Assembly: GCA_009773755.1 (NCBI GenBank)
Contig: WSZJ01000005.1
Span: 1 to 64,000, forward strand
From: Planctomycetota bacterium
GTDB lineage: Bacteria; Planctomycetota; MHYJ01; WSZJ01
Direction: 5' to 3'
DNA length: 64,000 nt
Below, one piece after another: positions 53,701 through 61,884 of this stretch (its first letter is position 1; each line of letters begins with the position of its first letter). The notes under the pieces were generated by a model. That model was not told where the DNA came from, ran no database searches, and was given only the letters and a program-made list of their open reading frames with translations. The translations under genes were made by a program, and so were the position numbers.

Positions 53701-53807
53701 TTCGGGTCGTTCATCCAGACAGCGGCGCACTCGAGGAGATGTTCCTTCGAGACGAAGTTCATCTGAAGGGCGAGCAGGCCGAACACCAGGTCGGATTCGC
53801 GGGGCAT
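50727..53807 (-). CDS. Ser/Thr kinase-FGE fusion D
   Basis: A 1026-aa protein, the longest of the six. The N-domain opens RESDLVFGLLALQMNF. The kinase has GRGGLGQVVEA, HRDLKPANVMLGDYGEVHIV, DWG and GTPAYMPPEQAEG. The coiled-coil region is unusually Ala/Glu-rich (EAVARAKEAVALQARLLEEA). The FGE-like domain is close to kinase C: GFVVMSAGPFGYQGD versus GFIVIPSGPFGYQGD, and RGLGGNSKDACLN. It lies 84 bases before the small protein gene. Confidence 0.92.
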   Translation of the reverse strand: MPRESDLVFGLLALQMNFVSKEHLLECAAVWMNDPKLDMGKLFLDRGHLTPKQHAAVAAMVEAHLDAHAGDPARSLSALKMDRDLRESLLALNVPPDLRQSLAWVQARGKGEVRAAEVTPAAEGRYRLGAELGRGGLGQVVEAFDGSLERQIAVKLALDGASAEVADRFVREAKLAGRLDHPNIVPVFDFGTLGNEKKQLFLAMKRVRGRDLGKVLASIGSGDAEARERWSRTRLLQVFQDICNGMAFAHDLGVIHRDLKPANVMLGDYGEVHIVDWGLARVLNEHEGDRRSAHSSSEPAAHAQLTLEGEVVGTPAYMPPEQAEGRLQEMDQRSDIYSLGAILYEILTLKPPFDGLTAGDIISQVRTGRIAPPSHNASVHRPKDDTVRTLRSLPSSSDAPPPLPPELDAICLKALAFRREDRFQSVKELQQEMQLFLDGVKERRRNHRLAEEAVARAKEAVALQARLLEEAKVAEEAAKQAAKGLELLADTSALWAAEDRAKQLARDAVNAFSEADAALSSALTHESGHREARRLRAELYWKRTMDAEAAGDEKEQQLNRAVVEQYNDGPLDALLRGDGTLTVRTRAYACRCLLDGRMLKPEELAWQGYHPFSGRPLDGHKGAEGLPELEPKEPLRLKVHASSCEPAAIGGADVWLFRYEEIGRRLIPVTPDLRGSAVSEGADGARVEAVDGIFDPASPYRPQGPGVWLGRTPLEKRSLPMGSYLLLVALEGRAPLRVPVTVPRCGHWEQEMTLFRPEEIPAGFVVMSAGPFGYQGDPENPYSGPAESKVVDDVFIARHPVTCREYCEFLNGLANSNPEQAARRVPRQAEEAGFYWPGPPYAVPTTAWLATAPVEPKAKARRLMTCSVDWEADWPVFGISWEDGMAYAAWRRAKDATFTMLPHEVEWEKSARGTDRRFFPWGRHWDDRWSNGSRSNHGGARPVRVEEFESDDSPYGVRGLGGNSKDACLNDPGPENPGWRLCRGGNWNHAGVHSRAAGRTGNTARDVYHTNGIRVACAVRLARRVD

Positions 53808-53896
53808 CGGTGACTCTCCGTGGCGCTGGAGACTTCGTCCTCGGACCGGCGATCATAGGCAGCGCCTCATTGCAGTGCCTACCTGGAAGAGCCGGC

Positions 53897-56833
53897 TCAG
53901 GCATTCGGCGAGAGGGCCAGACGGATACCGAGTTCGGAACTGACGACCGTCACGAGGTTTCCATGGCGTGCGGAGGCATGACCGATCATCCAGGTGTTGG
54001 TCCAGGAGCCGCTTCGCATGCACCGAACCGCTCTGTAAGGCGTCTCCTGGGCGTTCCAGCACCACGTCGAGGTGTTTCCGGCGAGATCCAGGATTCCATA
54101 CGGAGATTCGTCAACCGGGAACGAGCCCGGTTCGCGGAGTCTGCACCCCTCGGCGTGCGAAATCGAGGTGTTCGCGAAGCTGCCGTCGTATCCGTCCCCC
54201 CACGGAAACATGCGCGCGTCGACGCCTCTGACGGCCTTCTCCCATTCCTGCTCGTGAAGCAGGCGGTAGGGCCGGCCCTCGCGGCTCGAATGCCACGCGA
54301 TGTAGGCCTGGGCGTCGATGCAGGACACTCCGATTACAGGCAGCTTCGGCGAAGTGAGTACGGCGTTCTTCTCCGATGGCGGCATGAGCTGGAATTGTCC
54401 GCGGCTTTCTCGAAAGTGCTTTTCGCCACCTTGCCTGGGCTGCTGCTTCCGCGCCTCGTTCGCGCGGCCAGTGGAGAAGAGGTCGTTGAGATACGCCAGG
54501 TACTCGCCCGCGGTGACCGGAATGCCGGACACGAACACATCGCAGGTGAACTTCGTTTCCTCAATGCGGTTACCCGCGAATTCCCCGAAAATGAACGGCC
54601 CGCCGGGGACAAAGTGGAAGCCGGGCGGGATCTCGTCAGGGCGATACAGATTGACCTCTTGCGACCAGACAGCGCCGCGGTCGATCCGGACTGGCAACAG
54701 TGTCTCGGCGAATCCGCTTCCCCTGAGCAGGCAGCGATAGGAGCCTTGAGGCAGCTCGACCTCGGCGAGGGGGGTCTTGCCGAGCGTCTTCAGCTCGCCC
54801 AGCAGGAGCCGCTTGCCGAGTTGCTGGTACCGGGCGATGAAGACTTCGACTCCCGGAACTTCCTGCCGTGGACAGTCCGCGCGGTGTCCCCAATGCACTC
54901 CCTCCGGATACGTCCGGATCTGAGGCACAGGGCCGTCTTCGTCGGTCAGAGGCAGGTCGGGCCGGGGCCTTCCGTCGCGCCACGGAATCTCACATGCTTC
55001 CGAAAACTCCACGCGCCACGCGGGATCCCGGACTGGCATCAGACAGTTGCACCCATAGGCCATCGTCCGGATCGCCAGTCTCCCGGGTGCATCCAGCTTC
55101 GCCTGATACCGCCCCGCGGCGTCGAACGTCTCCAGCGTTCTCCGATTCAGCAGCATTTCCTTCCGGTCGCGCCGCCTTTCCGCCTCCAGGAAACGGTCCA
55201 GAAACAGTTCGCATTTCCCGTCCCTGGCCGCGGCCAGATCGCCTTTCACGGACAACGCGTGCCCGAATTCCGCGCTCGCCGCCGCGAACGACTCAATCCT
55301 CTCTTCCTGCAGGCTTTGAAGGCGCGCCTCGGCATCCCAGAGCGGCTGTTTCTCCTCCGCCCGATGATGCGACTTGATTCGCTTCGACAGTTCCTTCACC
55401 GACTTCGCCTGTGCGTCGATCTCGCCGGCAAACTCGAGATGCCGTTTCAGGGAGGCCCGCCCTCTCTCCAGCCAATCCTGTGCTTCCTTCTCCGCGCGCT
55501 CTCGCTCCCTGGCTCCCTCCAGGAAGACCATGATCTCGTGATGCAGTTCAAGCGCCGTTTGAAACCGGTCCTGCTTCCGGTACGCGAGCGCCTTGAGGCA
55601 GATTACGTCGAGTTCGGAAGGGATGTTGGCCGCCGCGACGGCGGCGGGGTCGGCCACGGCCGTGCGATCGGGATCGTCCGCATTCACGCGGTATCGGCCG
55701 GACGGAGCCACGACCTTTCCCGTCCGGACGCTCTTGAGGATTTCATGGGCGTTCTTCCCTTCGAAGGGCGGCCGAAGAGTCAGAATCTCGTAGAGAATGG
55801 CCCCGAGCGAGTAGATGTCGCTCCTCTGATCCAGGTCCTGAAGTTGCCCCCCGGCCTGCTCCGGAGGCATGTACGCGGGCGTTCCGACGACTTCGCCATC
55901 CAGCGTCAGCGCTGCGTTCGCGGAATCCATCGAAAGTCCACCTCCAGTCACCGGCGCCCCCGTCCCCAGTACCTTTGCCAGCCCCCAGTCCACGATGTGC
56001 ACCTCGCCGAAATCGCCCAGCATGACGTTCGCCGGCTTCAGGTCCCGATGAATCACCCCGTGGTCGTGCGCAAACGCCATCCCATTGCAGATCTCCAGGA
56101 AGACCTGCAACAGATGCCTGCGCGACCACTTCTCCCGTGCCTCGGAGTTCCCCGCTGCGATCGACGCAAGCACCTTCCCCAGATCCTGGCCCCGCACGCG
56201 CTTCATGGCCAGAAACAGTCTCTTCTTCTGCTTCGTGTCTGTCGAAGGGCCATCCAGAGTTCCGAAATCGAACACGGGCACGATGTTCGGATGATCCAGC
56301 CGGCCCGCCAGCTTCGCTTCCCGAGTGAAGCGGTCCGACGAATCCACCGAATCGCCGTCCAAAGTCAGCTTCACGGCGATCTCGCGTTCGAGGCTCTCAT
56401 CAAAGGCTTCGACGACCCTTCCAAGCCCGCCTTTTCCGAGCTCTGCGCCGAGTCGGTAGCGTCCCTCTGCCGCAGGCGCCACGGTGACCGGGCGAGCCTC
56501 CCTCTTGCCCCGAGCCTGCACCCAGGCCAGGGACTGCCTCAGGTCTGGGGGAACATTCAGCGCCAGAAGTGACTCTCTGAGATCCTGGTCCATCTTCAGC
56601 GCGGCAAGCGAGCGCGCCGGGTCGCCCTCGTGAGCGTCCACCTGCGCGTCCACCATCGCTGCGACCCCCGCGTGCTGCTTCGGCTTCAGGTAACCGCGGT
56701 CCAGGAAGAGCTTCCCCAGCACCGCCTGCGGGTCGTTCATCCAGACCGCGGAACATTCGAGGAGCTGCTCTTTCGAAACGAAGTTCATCTGAAGGGCCAG
56801 AAGGCCGAACAGCAGGTCGGACTCACGCGACAT
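53897..56833 (-). CDS. Ser/Thr kinase-FGE fusion E
   Basis: A 978-aa protein opening RESDLLFGLLALQMNF. The kinase has GKGGLGRVVEA, HRDLKPAN, HIVDWGLAKVLG and GTPAYMPPEQAGG. The FGE-like part shares GGPFIFGEFA, GVDARMFPWGDGYDGSF and NTSTWCWN with kinase F, its nearest relative. The RGGSW motif has drifted to RSGSW. It follows kinase F by 13 bases on the same strand. Confidence 0.92.
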   Translation of the reverse strand: MSRESDLLFGLLALQMNFVSKEQLLECSAVWMNDPQAVLGKLFLDRGYLKPKQHAGVAAMVDAQVDAHEGDPARSLAALKMDQDLRESLLALNVPPDLRQSLAWVQARGKREARPVTVAPAAEGRYRLGAELGKGGLGRVVEAFDESLEREIAVKLTLDGDSVDSSDRFTREAKLAGRLDHPNIVPVFDFGTLDGPSTDTKQKKRLFLAMKRVRGQDLGKVLASIAAGNSEAREKWSRRHLLQVFLEICNGMAFAHDHGVIHRDLKPANVMLGDFGEVHIVDWGLAKVLGTGAPVTGGGLSMDSANAALTLDGEVVGTPAYMPPEQAGGQLQDLDQRSDIYSLGAILYEILTLRPPFEGKNAHEILKSVRTGKVVAPSGRYRVNADDPDRTAVADPAAVAAANIPSELDVICLKALAYRKQDRFQTALELHHEIMVFLEGARERERAEKEAQDWLERGRASLKRHLEFAGEIDAQAKSVKELSKRIKSHHRAEEKQPLWDAEARLQSLQEERIESFAAASAEFGHALSVKGDLAAARDGKCELFLDRFLEAERRRDRKEMLLNRRTLETFDAAGRYQAKLDAPGRLAIRTMAYGCNCLMPVRDPAWRVEFSEACEIPWRDGRPRPDLPLTDEDGPVPQIRTYPEGVHWGHRADCPRQEVPGVEVFIARYQQLGKRLLLGELKTLGKTPLAEVELPQGSYRCLLRGSGFAETLLPVRIDRGAVWSQEVNLYRPDEIPPGFHFVPGGPFIFGEFAGNRIEETKFTCDVFVSGIPVTAGEYLAYLNDLFSTGRANEARKQQPRQGGEKHFRESRGQFQLMPPSEKNAVLTSPKLPVIGVSCIDAQAYIAWHSSREGRPYRLLHEQEWEKAVRGVDARMFPWGDGYDGSFANTSISHAEGCRLREPGSFPVDESPYGILDLAGNTSTWCWNAQETPYRAVRCMRSGSWTNTWMIGHASARHGNLVTVVSSELGIRLALSPNA

Positions 56834-56846
56834 TCGGAGTTTCCCC

Positions 56847-59792
56847 TTATCCCGGTGAGAGCGCCAGGCGGAACCCCAATACCCGAGTGGTTATGGCGGG
56901 ATCGTTACCCTTGCGTCCGGCCGCCTGACTTGGCCGGTTATTGGCCCAGGAACCGATTCGAATGCTACGCCACATCCGGTACGGCGACTCCAGGGCATTC
57001 CAGCACCATGTCTCCATGTTCCCACCGAGGTCGGCGATACCGTAGGGCGACTCATCCACCGGATACGATCCTGGTTCGCAGATCCTTGCTCCTTCCGCAT
57101 GCGAAAGCGACGAGTTCGAGAAGCTCCCGTCGTATCCGCTTCCCCAGGGAAATCTTCGAGCATCGACGCCGCGGGCAGCCTTTTCCCATTCCTGCTCGTG
57201 AAGCAGGCGGTACGGCCTGCCGTCGCGCCCCGAATGCCACGCGATCCAGGCCTGGGCGGAGTTCCAGGACATCCCCATCGCCGGCAATTTCTGAGAGGTC
57301 AGCAGGGCGCCCTTTTCCGATTCGGGCATCACTTCGAATCGCCCTCCGACTTCGCGGAAATACGTGACGTTCCCCTCCCTGGGCTGCCGGGAGCGCGCCT
57401 CGTCCGCGCGACCTTCCGCACACAATTCGTTCAGGAACTCCAGATACTCGCCGGCGATGACAGGAAACCGGCTCACAAACACGTCTTCGGTCACTTGAGT
57501 CCTCTCGACGCCGCCAAAAGCAAATTCCCCGAAAATGAACGGCCCTCCAGGGACGTAACGAAAGCCGGGCGGGATTTCGTCCGGGCGATACAGATTGACC
57601 ACCTGGGTCCAAACGCCACCGCGGTCGATCCGGACGGGCAGAAGCGTCTCGGTGAATCCGCTTCCGCGGAGCGTGCAGCGGTAGGAGCCCTGCGGCAACT
57701 CGATGTCCTTGAGGGGAGTCGTTCCGAGCAGTTTCAGCTCGCCGAGGTGCAGCCGCTTGCCGCGTTCCTCGTAGCGGCCGAGAAACACCTCCACTCCGGA
57801 AATCTCGCGCCGTGGACAACCGGCGCGGTGTCCCCAGCGCGCGCCCTTCGGATACGTCCGGACGGCAGGCACAGGACAGTCTTCGTCCGTCAGAGGCAGA
57901 TCGGGCCGCGGCCTTCCGTCACGCCATGGAACCTCGCAGGAATCTGAAAACTCCACTCGCCAGGCACGATCCGGGACCGGCTTCAGGCAGTCGCACTCGT
58001 ACGCCATCGTGCGGATCGACAGGTAACCTGGCGCGTCCAGCCTCGCCCGTTTCCGGCCCGCAGCGTCGAAAGACTCCAGCGTCCGCCGGTTCAGCAGCAT
58101 CTCCTTCCGGTCACGCCGCTTTTCCGCCGCCAGGAATTGATCGAGAAACAGCTCGCACATGCCATCCCGCGCTTCCGTCATATCGCCTTTCAGGGATAAC
58201 GCATGTCCGAATTCCGCACTCGCCGCCGCGAACGCCTCGATTTGCTCGTCCTGAAGTCTCCGATGCCGTTCTTCGGCATTCCAGAGAGGCTGTTTCTCCT
58301 CGGCCCCCAGGTGGGGCTTGATGCGCTCCGATAGTTCCTCGACGAGCTTCGCCTGCGCGTCGATTTCGCCTTTCAGCACGCCAAATCGATGCAGCGAAAA
58401 TCGCCCCTTCTGCAGCCACTCCCGCGCCTCTTTCTCCACCCGCGCGGCCTCCTTCACTCCTTCCAGGAAGAGCCGGATTTCCCGGTGAAGTTCCATCACC
58501 GTCTGAAATCGGTCCTCCCGCCGATAGGCAAGCGCCTTGAGACAGATCGTGTCGAGTTCCCTCGGAATGGCGTCCGTGTCGAGGGGAGCTGTTCGTCCGC
58601 CTGCCACCGTGCGACCGGAATCCTCAGCGTTCGCGCGGAAAAGGCCGGAGGGAGACACAATCCCGCCTGTGCGGACTTTGTCGAGAATCTCCTTCGCGCT
58701 TCCGCCTTCGAAAGGCGGCTTGAACGTCAGAATCTCGTAGAGAATCGCCCCGAGCGAATAGATGTCGCTCCTCCTGTCCATGCCCGAAAGCCGCCCCTCC
58801 GCCTGCTCCGGCGGCATGTACGCCGGGGTGCCGATGACTTCGCCTTCGAGCGTCAGCGCAGTCTCGAGTTTCTCCTGCGGACGACTTCGCTCGACGGAGC
58901 GGGTGCGGACGTCCTCCTGCCCGTTGAGGACCCTGGCGAGCCCCCAGTCCACGATGTGCACCTCGCCGTAGTCCCCCAGCATCACATTGGCGGGCTTCAG
59001 GTCCCGATGAATCACCCCGCGATCGTGCGCGAATGCCATCCCGTTGCAGATCTCAAGGAACACCTGCAGCAGGATTGTCCGCGACCACCGCTCGCGCGCC
59101 TCGGCGTCGCCGCGCCCGAGCATCGCCAGCACCTTCCCCAGATCCCGGCCGCGCACGCGCTTCATCGCCATGAACAGACGACCCCCTTGCCCGGGACTCG
59201 TCGAAGCGCCGCCAAGAGTCCCGAAATCGAAAATCGGCACGATGTTCGGATGATCCAGCCGCCCGGCCAGCTTCGCTTCGCGCACGAATCGGTCCGCCAC
59301 TTCCGCGGAAACGCCATCGAGAGCGAGCTTCACCGCGATTTCGCGCTCGAGGCTCGCATCGAAGGCCGTGACGACCTGCCCGAGCCCGCCCCGGCCGAGT
59401 TCTTCGCCGAGCCTGTATCGTCCTTCGGCTGCCGGCGCGACGGTGAACGGTCGTGCAGCGCTCTTTCCGCGCGCCTGAACCCACGCAAGCGATTGGCGCA
59501 GATCCGGCGGCACGTTCAGCGCCAGGAGCGATTGCCTCAGGTCCATGTCCACCTCGACTGCGGCCAGCGATTGCGCCGCATCGCCGTCGTGGGCGTCCAC
59601 CTGCGCCGCAACCATGGCCGCAACCCCGGCGTGCTGCTTCTGCTTGAGGTAGCCGCGGTCCAGGAAGAGCTTTCCCAGCACCGCCTTGGAATCGTTCATC
59701 CACAGCGCGGCGCATTCCAGAAGCTGGCCCTTCGAGATGAAGTTCATCTGAAGCGCAAGCAGGCCGAACAGAAGGTCGGACGCGCGCGTCAT
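56847..59792 (-). CDS. Ser/Thr kinase-FGE fusion F
   Basis: A 981-aa protein from ATG 59792, opening RASDLLFGLLALQMNF. The kinase has GRGGLGQVVTA, HRDLKPAN, HIVDWGLARVLNG and GTPAYMPPEQAEG. Coiled coil EWLQKGRFSLHRFGVLKGEI; FGE-like C-terminus GGPFIFGEFA, WEKAARGVDARRFPWG, RIGSW. An upstream open frame to 59960 is not used because the paralogues all start at this methionine. It is the first gene of a possible kinase operon; a 285-base gap with a hairpin separates it from parA. Confidence 0.92.
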   Translation of the reverse strand: MTRASDLLFGLLALQMNFISKGQLLECAALWMNDSKAVLGKLFLDRGYLKQKQHAGVAAMVAAQVDAHDGDAAQSLAAVEVDMDLRQSLLALNVPPDLRQSLAWVQARGKSAARPFTVAPAAEGRYRLGEELGRGGLGQVVTAFDASLEREIAVKLALDGVSAEVADRFVREAKLAGRLDHPNIVPIFDFGTLGGASTSPGQGGRLFMAMKRVRGRDLGKVLAMLGRGDAEARERWSRTILLQVFLEICNGMAFAHDRGVIHRDLKPANVMLGDYGEVHIVDWGLARVLNGQEDVRTRSVERSRPQEKLETALTLEGEVIGTPAYMPPEQAEGRLSGMDRRSDIYSLGAILYEILTFKPPFEGGSAKEILDKVRTGGIVSPSGLFRANAEDSGRTVAGGRTAPLDTDAIPRELDTICLKALAYRREDRFQTVMELHREIRLFLEGVKEAARVEKEAREWLQKGRFSLHRFGVLKGEIDAQAKLVEELSERIKPHLGAEEKQPLWNAEERHRRLQDEQIEAFAAASAEFGHALSLKGDMTEARDGMCELFLDQFLAAEKRRDRKEMLLNRRTLESFDAAGRKRARLDAPGYLSIRTMAYECDCLKPVPDRAWRVEFSDSCEVPWRDGRPRPDLPLTDEDCPVPAVRTYPKGARWGHRAGCPRREISGVEVFLGRYEERGKRLHLGELKLLGTTPLKDIELPQGSYRCTLRGSGFTETLLPVRIDRGGVWTQVVNLYRPDEIPPGFRYVPGGPFIFGEFAFGGVERTQVTEDVFVSRFPVIAGEYLEFLNELCAEGRADEARSRQPREGNVTYFREVGGRFEVMPESEKGALLTSQKLPAMGMSWNSAQAWIAWHSGRDGRPYRLLHEQEWEKAARGVDARRFPWGSGYDGSFSNSSLSHAEGARICEPGSYPVDESPYGIADLGGNMETWCWNALESPYRMWRSIRIGSWANNRPSQAAGRKGNDPAITTRVLGFRLALSPG

Positions 59793-59961
59793 AGGAGCTC
59801 CGCTTGACCGGCGGGAACGACTTCCCCAAGATCGCGGATGATATGGAAACCCGGATGCGACGTGCCTGCATATTGCTGCGAATTTATCAGGGCCGGTTGG
59901 AGTTTTTCGTTCTCCACGGAAGTGCGAGATTGTCCCTGGGCCCGCGCTGGAAGGAGGCATG

Positions 59962-60083
59962 GCGTAGAGGGCGGGAAAGACACGGCGGGTCGGGCGGAGT
60001 CGGCCCGGATTGCCAGAAGCCTCCCGAAATCCATGAGGGGGCCGACGGAGCCTGACCCGCCGTGTCTCTCCCGCCCTCTACGC
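59962..60083. repeat. Long inverted repeat overlapping the parA 3' end
   Basis: Arms 59962-59992 and 60053-60083 pair over 31 bases with about two mismatches. The right arm covers the parA stop codon. On the minus strand it follows parA and precedes the kinase F gene, so a terminator role is possible although no T-run is present. Confidence 0.85.
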
Positions 60084-60878
60084 AGTTTCCTGTTTCGGCA
60101 TCTCCGCGACCGGCGGTCTGGCGTCTTCCGCAAGCCCGAGGACCTCGCGGGCGAGGGAGAGGTAATCGAGAGCACCGTTGCAGTTCGGGTCGTACTCGAG
60201 CACCGGCTTGCCGAAGCTCGGCGCCTCCGCAAGGCGGACGTTGGAGCGGATGCGGGTGCGGTAGACCTTTTCGCCGAAGTGCCCCTTGATCTCTTCCAGC
60301 ACTTCCTTCGAAAGCGTCGTGCGCCCGTCGAACATACAGGGCAGCACCCCGGTGATCTTCAGGCGCGGGTTGACGCGCTTCTGCACAAGGTCGATCGTCT
60401 TGAGCAGCAGCGAGATCCCCTGCAGCGCGAAGAACTGGCACTGCATCGGAATGATGATTTCTTCGACGTAGACCAGAACGTTCACGTTGATGAGCCCGAG
60501 CGTCGGCGGACAATCGACGAGGACGAAGTCGTACCCGGTCAGGCCGGACAGCGCCTGCTTGAGCGCCTGGCCGCGCGAGGCCGCCGGAGATTTTTCAGCT
60601 TCGCCGCCCGCAAGATCCGGCGTCGCAGGAATGACGTGAAGCCGGTCGGAGTAGCGCACGATCACTTCCGGCGCGCTCGCTTCGCCCGTGAAAATGTCGT
60701 AGACCGTCGCGTCGAGCTTCGCCGGGTTGATCCCGAACGAAAGCGTCGCATTCGTCTGCGCGTCGCAGTCGACGATGAGCACGCGGCGGCCGAAATGAGC
60801 GAGGGAAGCGGCGAGATTGACGGCGGTCGTCGTTTTGCCGACGCCGCCTTTCTGGTTTGTGACCGCGATCGTGCGCAC
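60078..60878 (-). CDS. parA: ParA/Soj family partition ATPase
   Basis: A 266-aa protein of normal Soj length. The deviant Walker A is KGGVGKTTTAVNLA (residues 10-23), the Walker A' strand VLIVDCDAQTN, Walker B FVLVDCPPTLG and the switch IRSNVRLAEAPSFGKPVLEYD is characteristic of chromosomal ParA/Soj. It forms ATP-dependent dimers on DNA to move origins or other cargo. GTG 60878 with a GAGAGGGG site is chosen because translation opens directly at the first strand (RTIAVTNQ). No parB follows in the window. Confidence 0.93.
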   Translation of the reverse strand: MRTIAVTNQKGGVGKTTTAVNLAASLAHFGRRVLIVDCDAQTNATLSFGINPAKLDATVYDIFTGEASAPEVIVRYSDRLHVIPATPDLAGGEAEKSPAASRGQALKQALSGLTGYDFVLVDCPPTLGLINVNVLVYVEEIIIPMQCQFFALQGISLLLKTIDLVQKRVNPRLKITGVLPCMFDGRTTLSKEVLEEIKGHFGEKVYRTRIRSNVRLAEAPSFGKPVLEYDPNCNGALDYLSLAREVLGLAEDARPPVAEMPKQETA

Positions 60879-60911
60879 GGGGATTCCCCTCTCAAGGGAG
60901 GCCGATGAGAA

Positions 60912-61010
60912 CGGCGAACGGCAAATCCCAACTCCAACTCCAACCCCGAATCCCAAGGCGTTACCTTGGAATTTGGGGTTGGAGTTGGAGTTGCGGTTTG
61001 CTGTTGGCCG
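60912..61010. repeat. Long inverted repeat in the parA divergent promoter region
   Basis: Arms 60912-60958 and 60964-61010 are reverse complements over 47 bases with about seven mismatches and a 5-base loop, built on CCAACTCCAACTCC. It lies 33 bases upstream of parA and faces the divergent 61132 gene. Confidence 0.9.
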
Positions 61011-61131
61011 TCCCCGACCGACGACAATCTTCGTGTAATTTTAGCACATCTAAAAGTTAAGTCAAGGTGGGGCCCGCCGGAAGCCGAGGATAGAAGCGGA
61101 CTTTGGTCGATTCCAACCAAGGAGAACCGAA

Positions 61132-61836
61132 GTGGACAACATCCTCATTCTCGACCGCGAGCGCACTTCCGGCTTCCTGATCAAGTCCATCCTTCTTGGA
61201 AGGGGCTGCAACGTCTCGATCAGCCCGACGCTCAAAGACGCCCGTGCCAAGCTGCACACGGGGCTGTTTGACGCCCTGGTTCTCGATGTCGGCGAGCCTG
61301 AGCTGGAAATGCCTCTGATCGACGAGGTCCAGCAACTCCTCCCCGGCTTTCCGATGGTCGCGCTGTTCCGCGAAGAACCCGCCTCCGGCCCGTTCGTCGC
61401 CCTCCGCAAACCCGTCCGCGTCGCCTCCATGTCCGATGCCCTCCGTCAGGCCCTCGGCCGCTCGCCCGCCGCCTGGAACCGCCACAACATCGACGTCCCC
61501 GCGCTCGTCCAGATCGGCGCCGAGTTCACCGAGATCCGCGTCTCCGCCCTCTCGCGCCACGGCGTCCTCGTCGCGCCCAGACACGACTTCGAAGCGATGC
61601 GCCGCTTCCATGAGTTCTTCCACTCGAAGCTCGACCGCGAATTCGACGGCCGCATCAACTTCCCGACCGGCGAAGAGAAGTTCCACGCGCGCGCGGTCTA
61701 CAGCGAGCAGACCCCCGACCTGAAGCTGCGCCACGTCGGCCTGATTTTCGACTCGGACCACGAGTGGTTCGACAGGCTGGCGGTTGCGGCGCCGGCGGCG
61801 GAAGCGGTTGCCGCGCCGGTGGCCGAGTCCGCCTGA
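61132..61836 (+). CDS. Receiver-like + PilZ-like protein
   Basis: A 234-aa protein from GTG 61132. The first half is receiver-like: ILILDRERTSGFLIKSILL, with LVLDVGEPELEMP in place of the phosphoacceptor region. The second half has a beta-rich domain (IDVPALVQIGAEFTEIRVSALSRHGVLVAP), a degenerate PilZ layout. It relates to the REC-PilZ pair at 37116-38682 in architecture. A Shine-Dalgarno GGAGAA precedes the GTG. Function is signalling, otherwise undefined. Confidence 0.7.
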   Translation: MDNILILDRERTSGFLIKSILLGRGCNVSISPTLKDARAKLHTGLFDALVLDVGEPELEMPLIDEVQQLLPGFPMVALFREEPASGPFVALRKPVRVASMSDALRQALGRSPAAWNRHNIDVPALVQIGAEFTEIRVSALSRHGVLVAPRHDFEAMRRFHEFFHSKLDREFDGRINFPTGEEKFHARAVYSEQTPDLKLRHVGLIFDSDHEWFDRLAVAAPAAEAVAAPVAESA

Positions 61837-61884
61837 GACAGTAGGGGCTAGAATCGGGACGATCCCGACACCGGAGCGTCGCCG

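Noticed and set aside
53810-56572. Long plus-strand open frame (over 900 codons) opposite kinase E
   Set aside because: It is the antisense of a recognisable kinase-FGE gene in GC-rich DNA, with no domain of its own. Similar antisense frames opposite the other kinases, the hydrolase and the ABC-F gene were rejected for the same reason.
38679-59792. True formylglycine-generating enzymes acting on sulfatases
   Set aside because: The FGE-like domains are fused to kinases, have changed RGGSW and GNxWEW motifs and no sulfatase gene is near. A binding or regulatory role is more likely.
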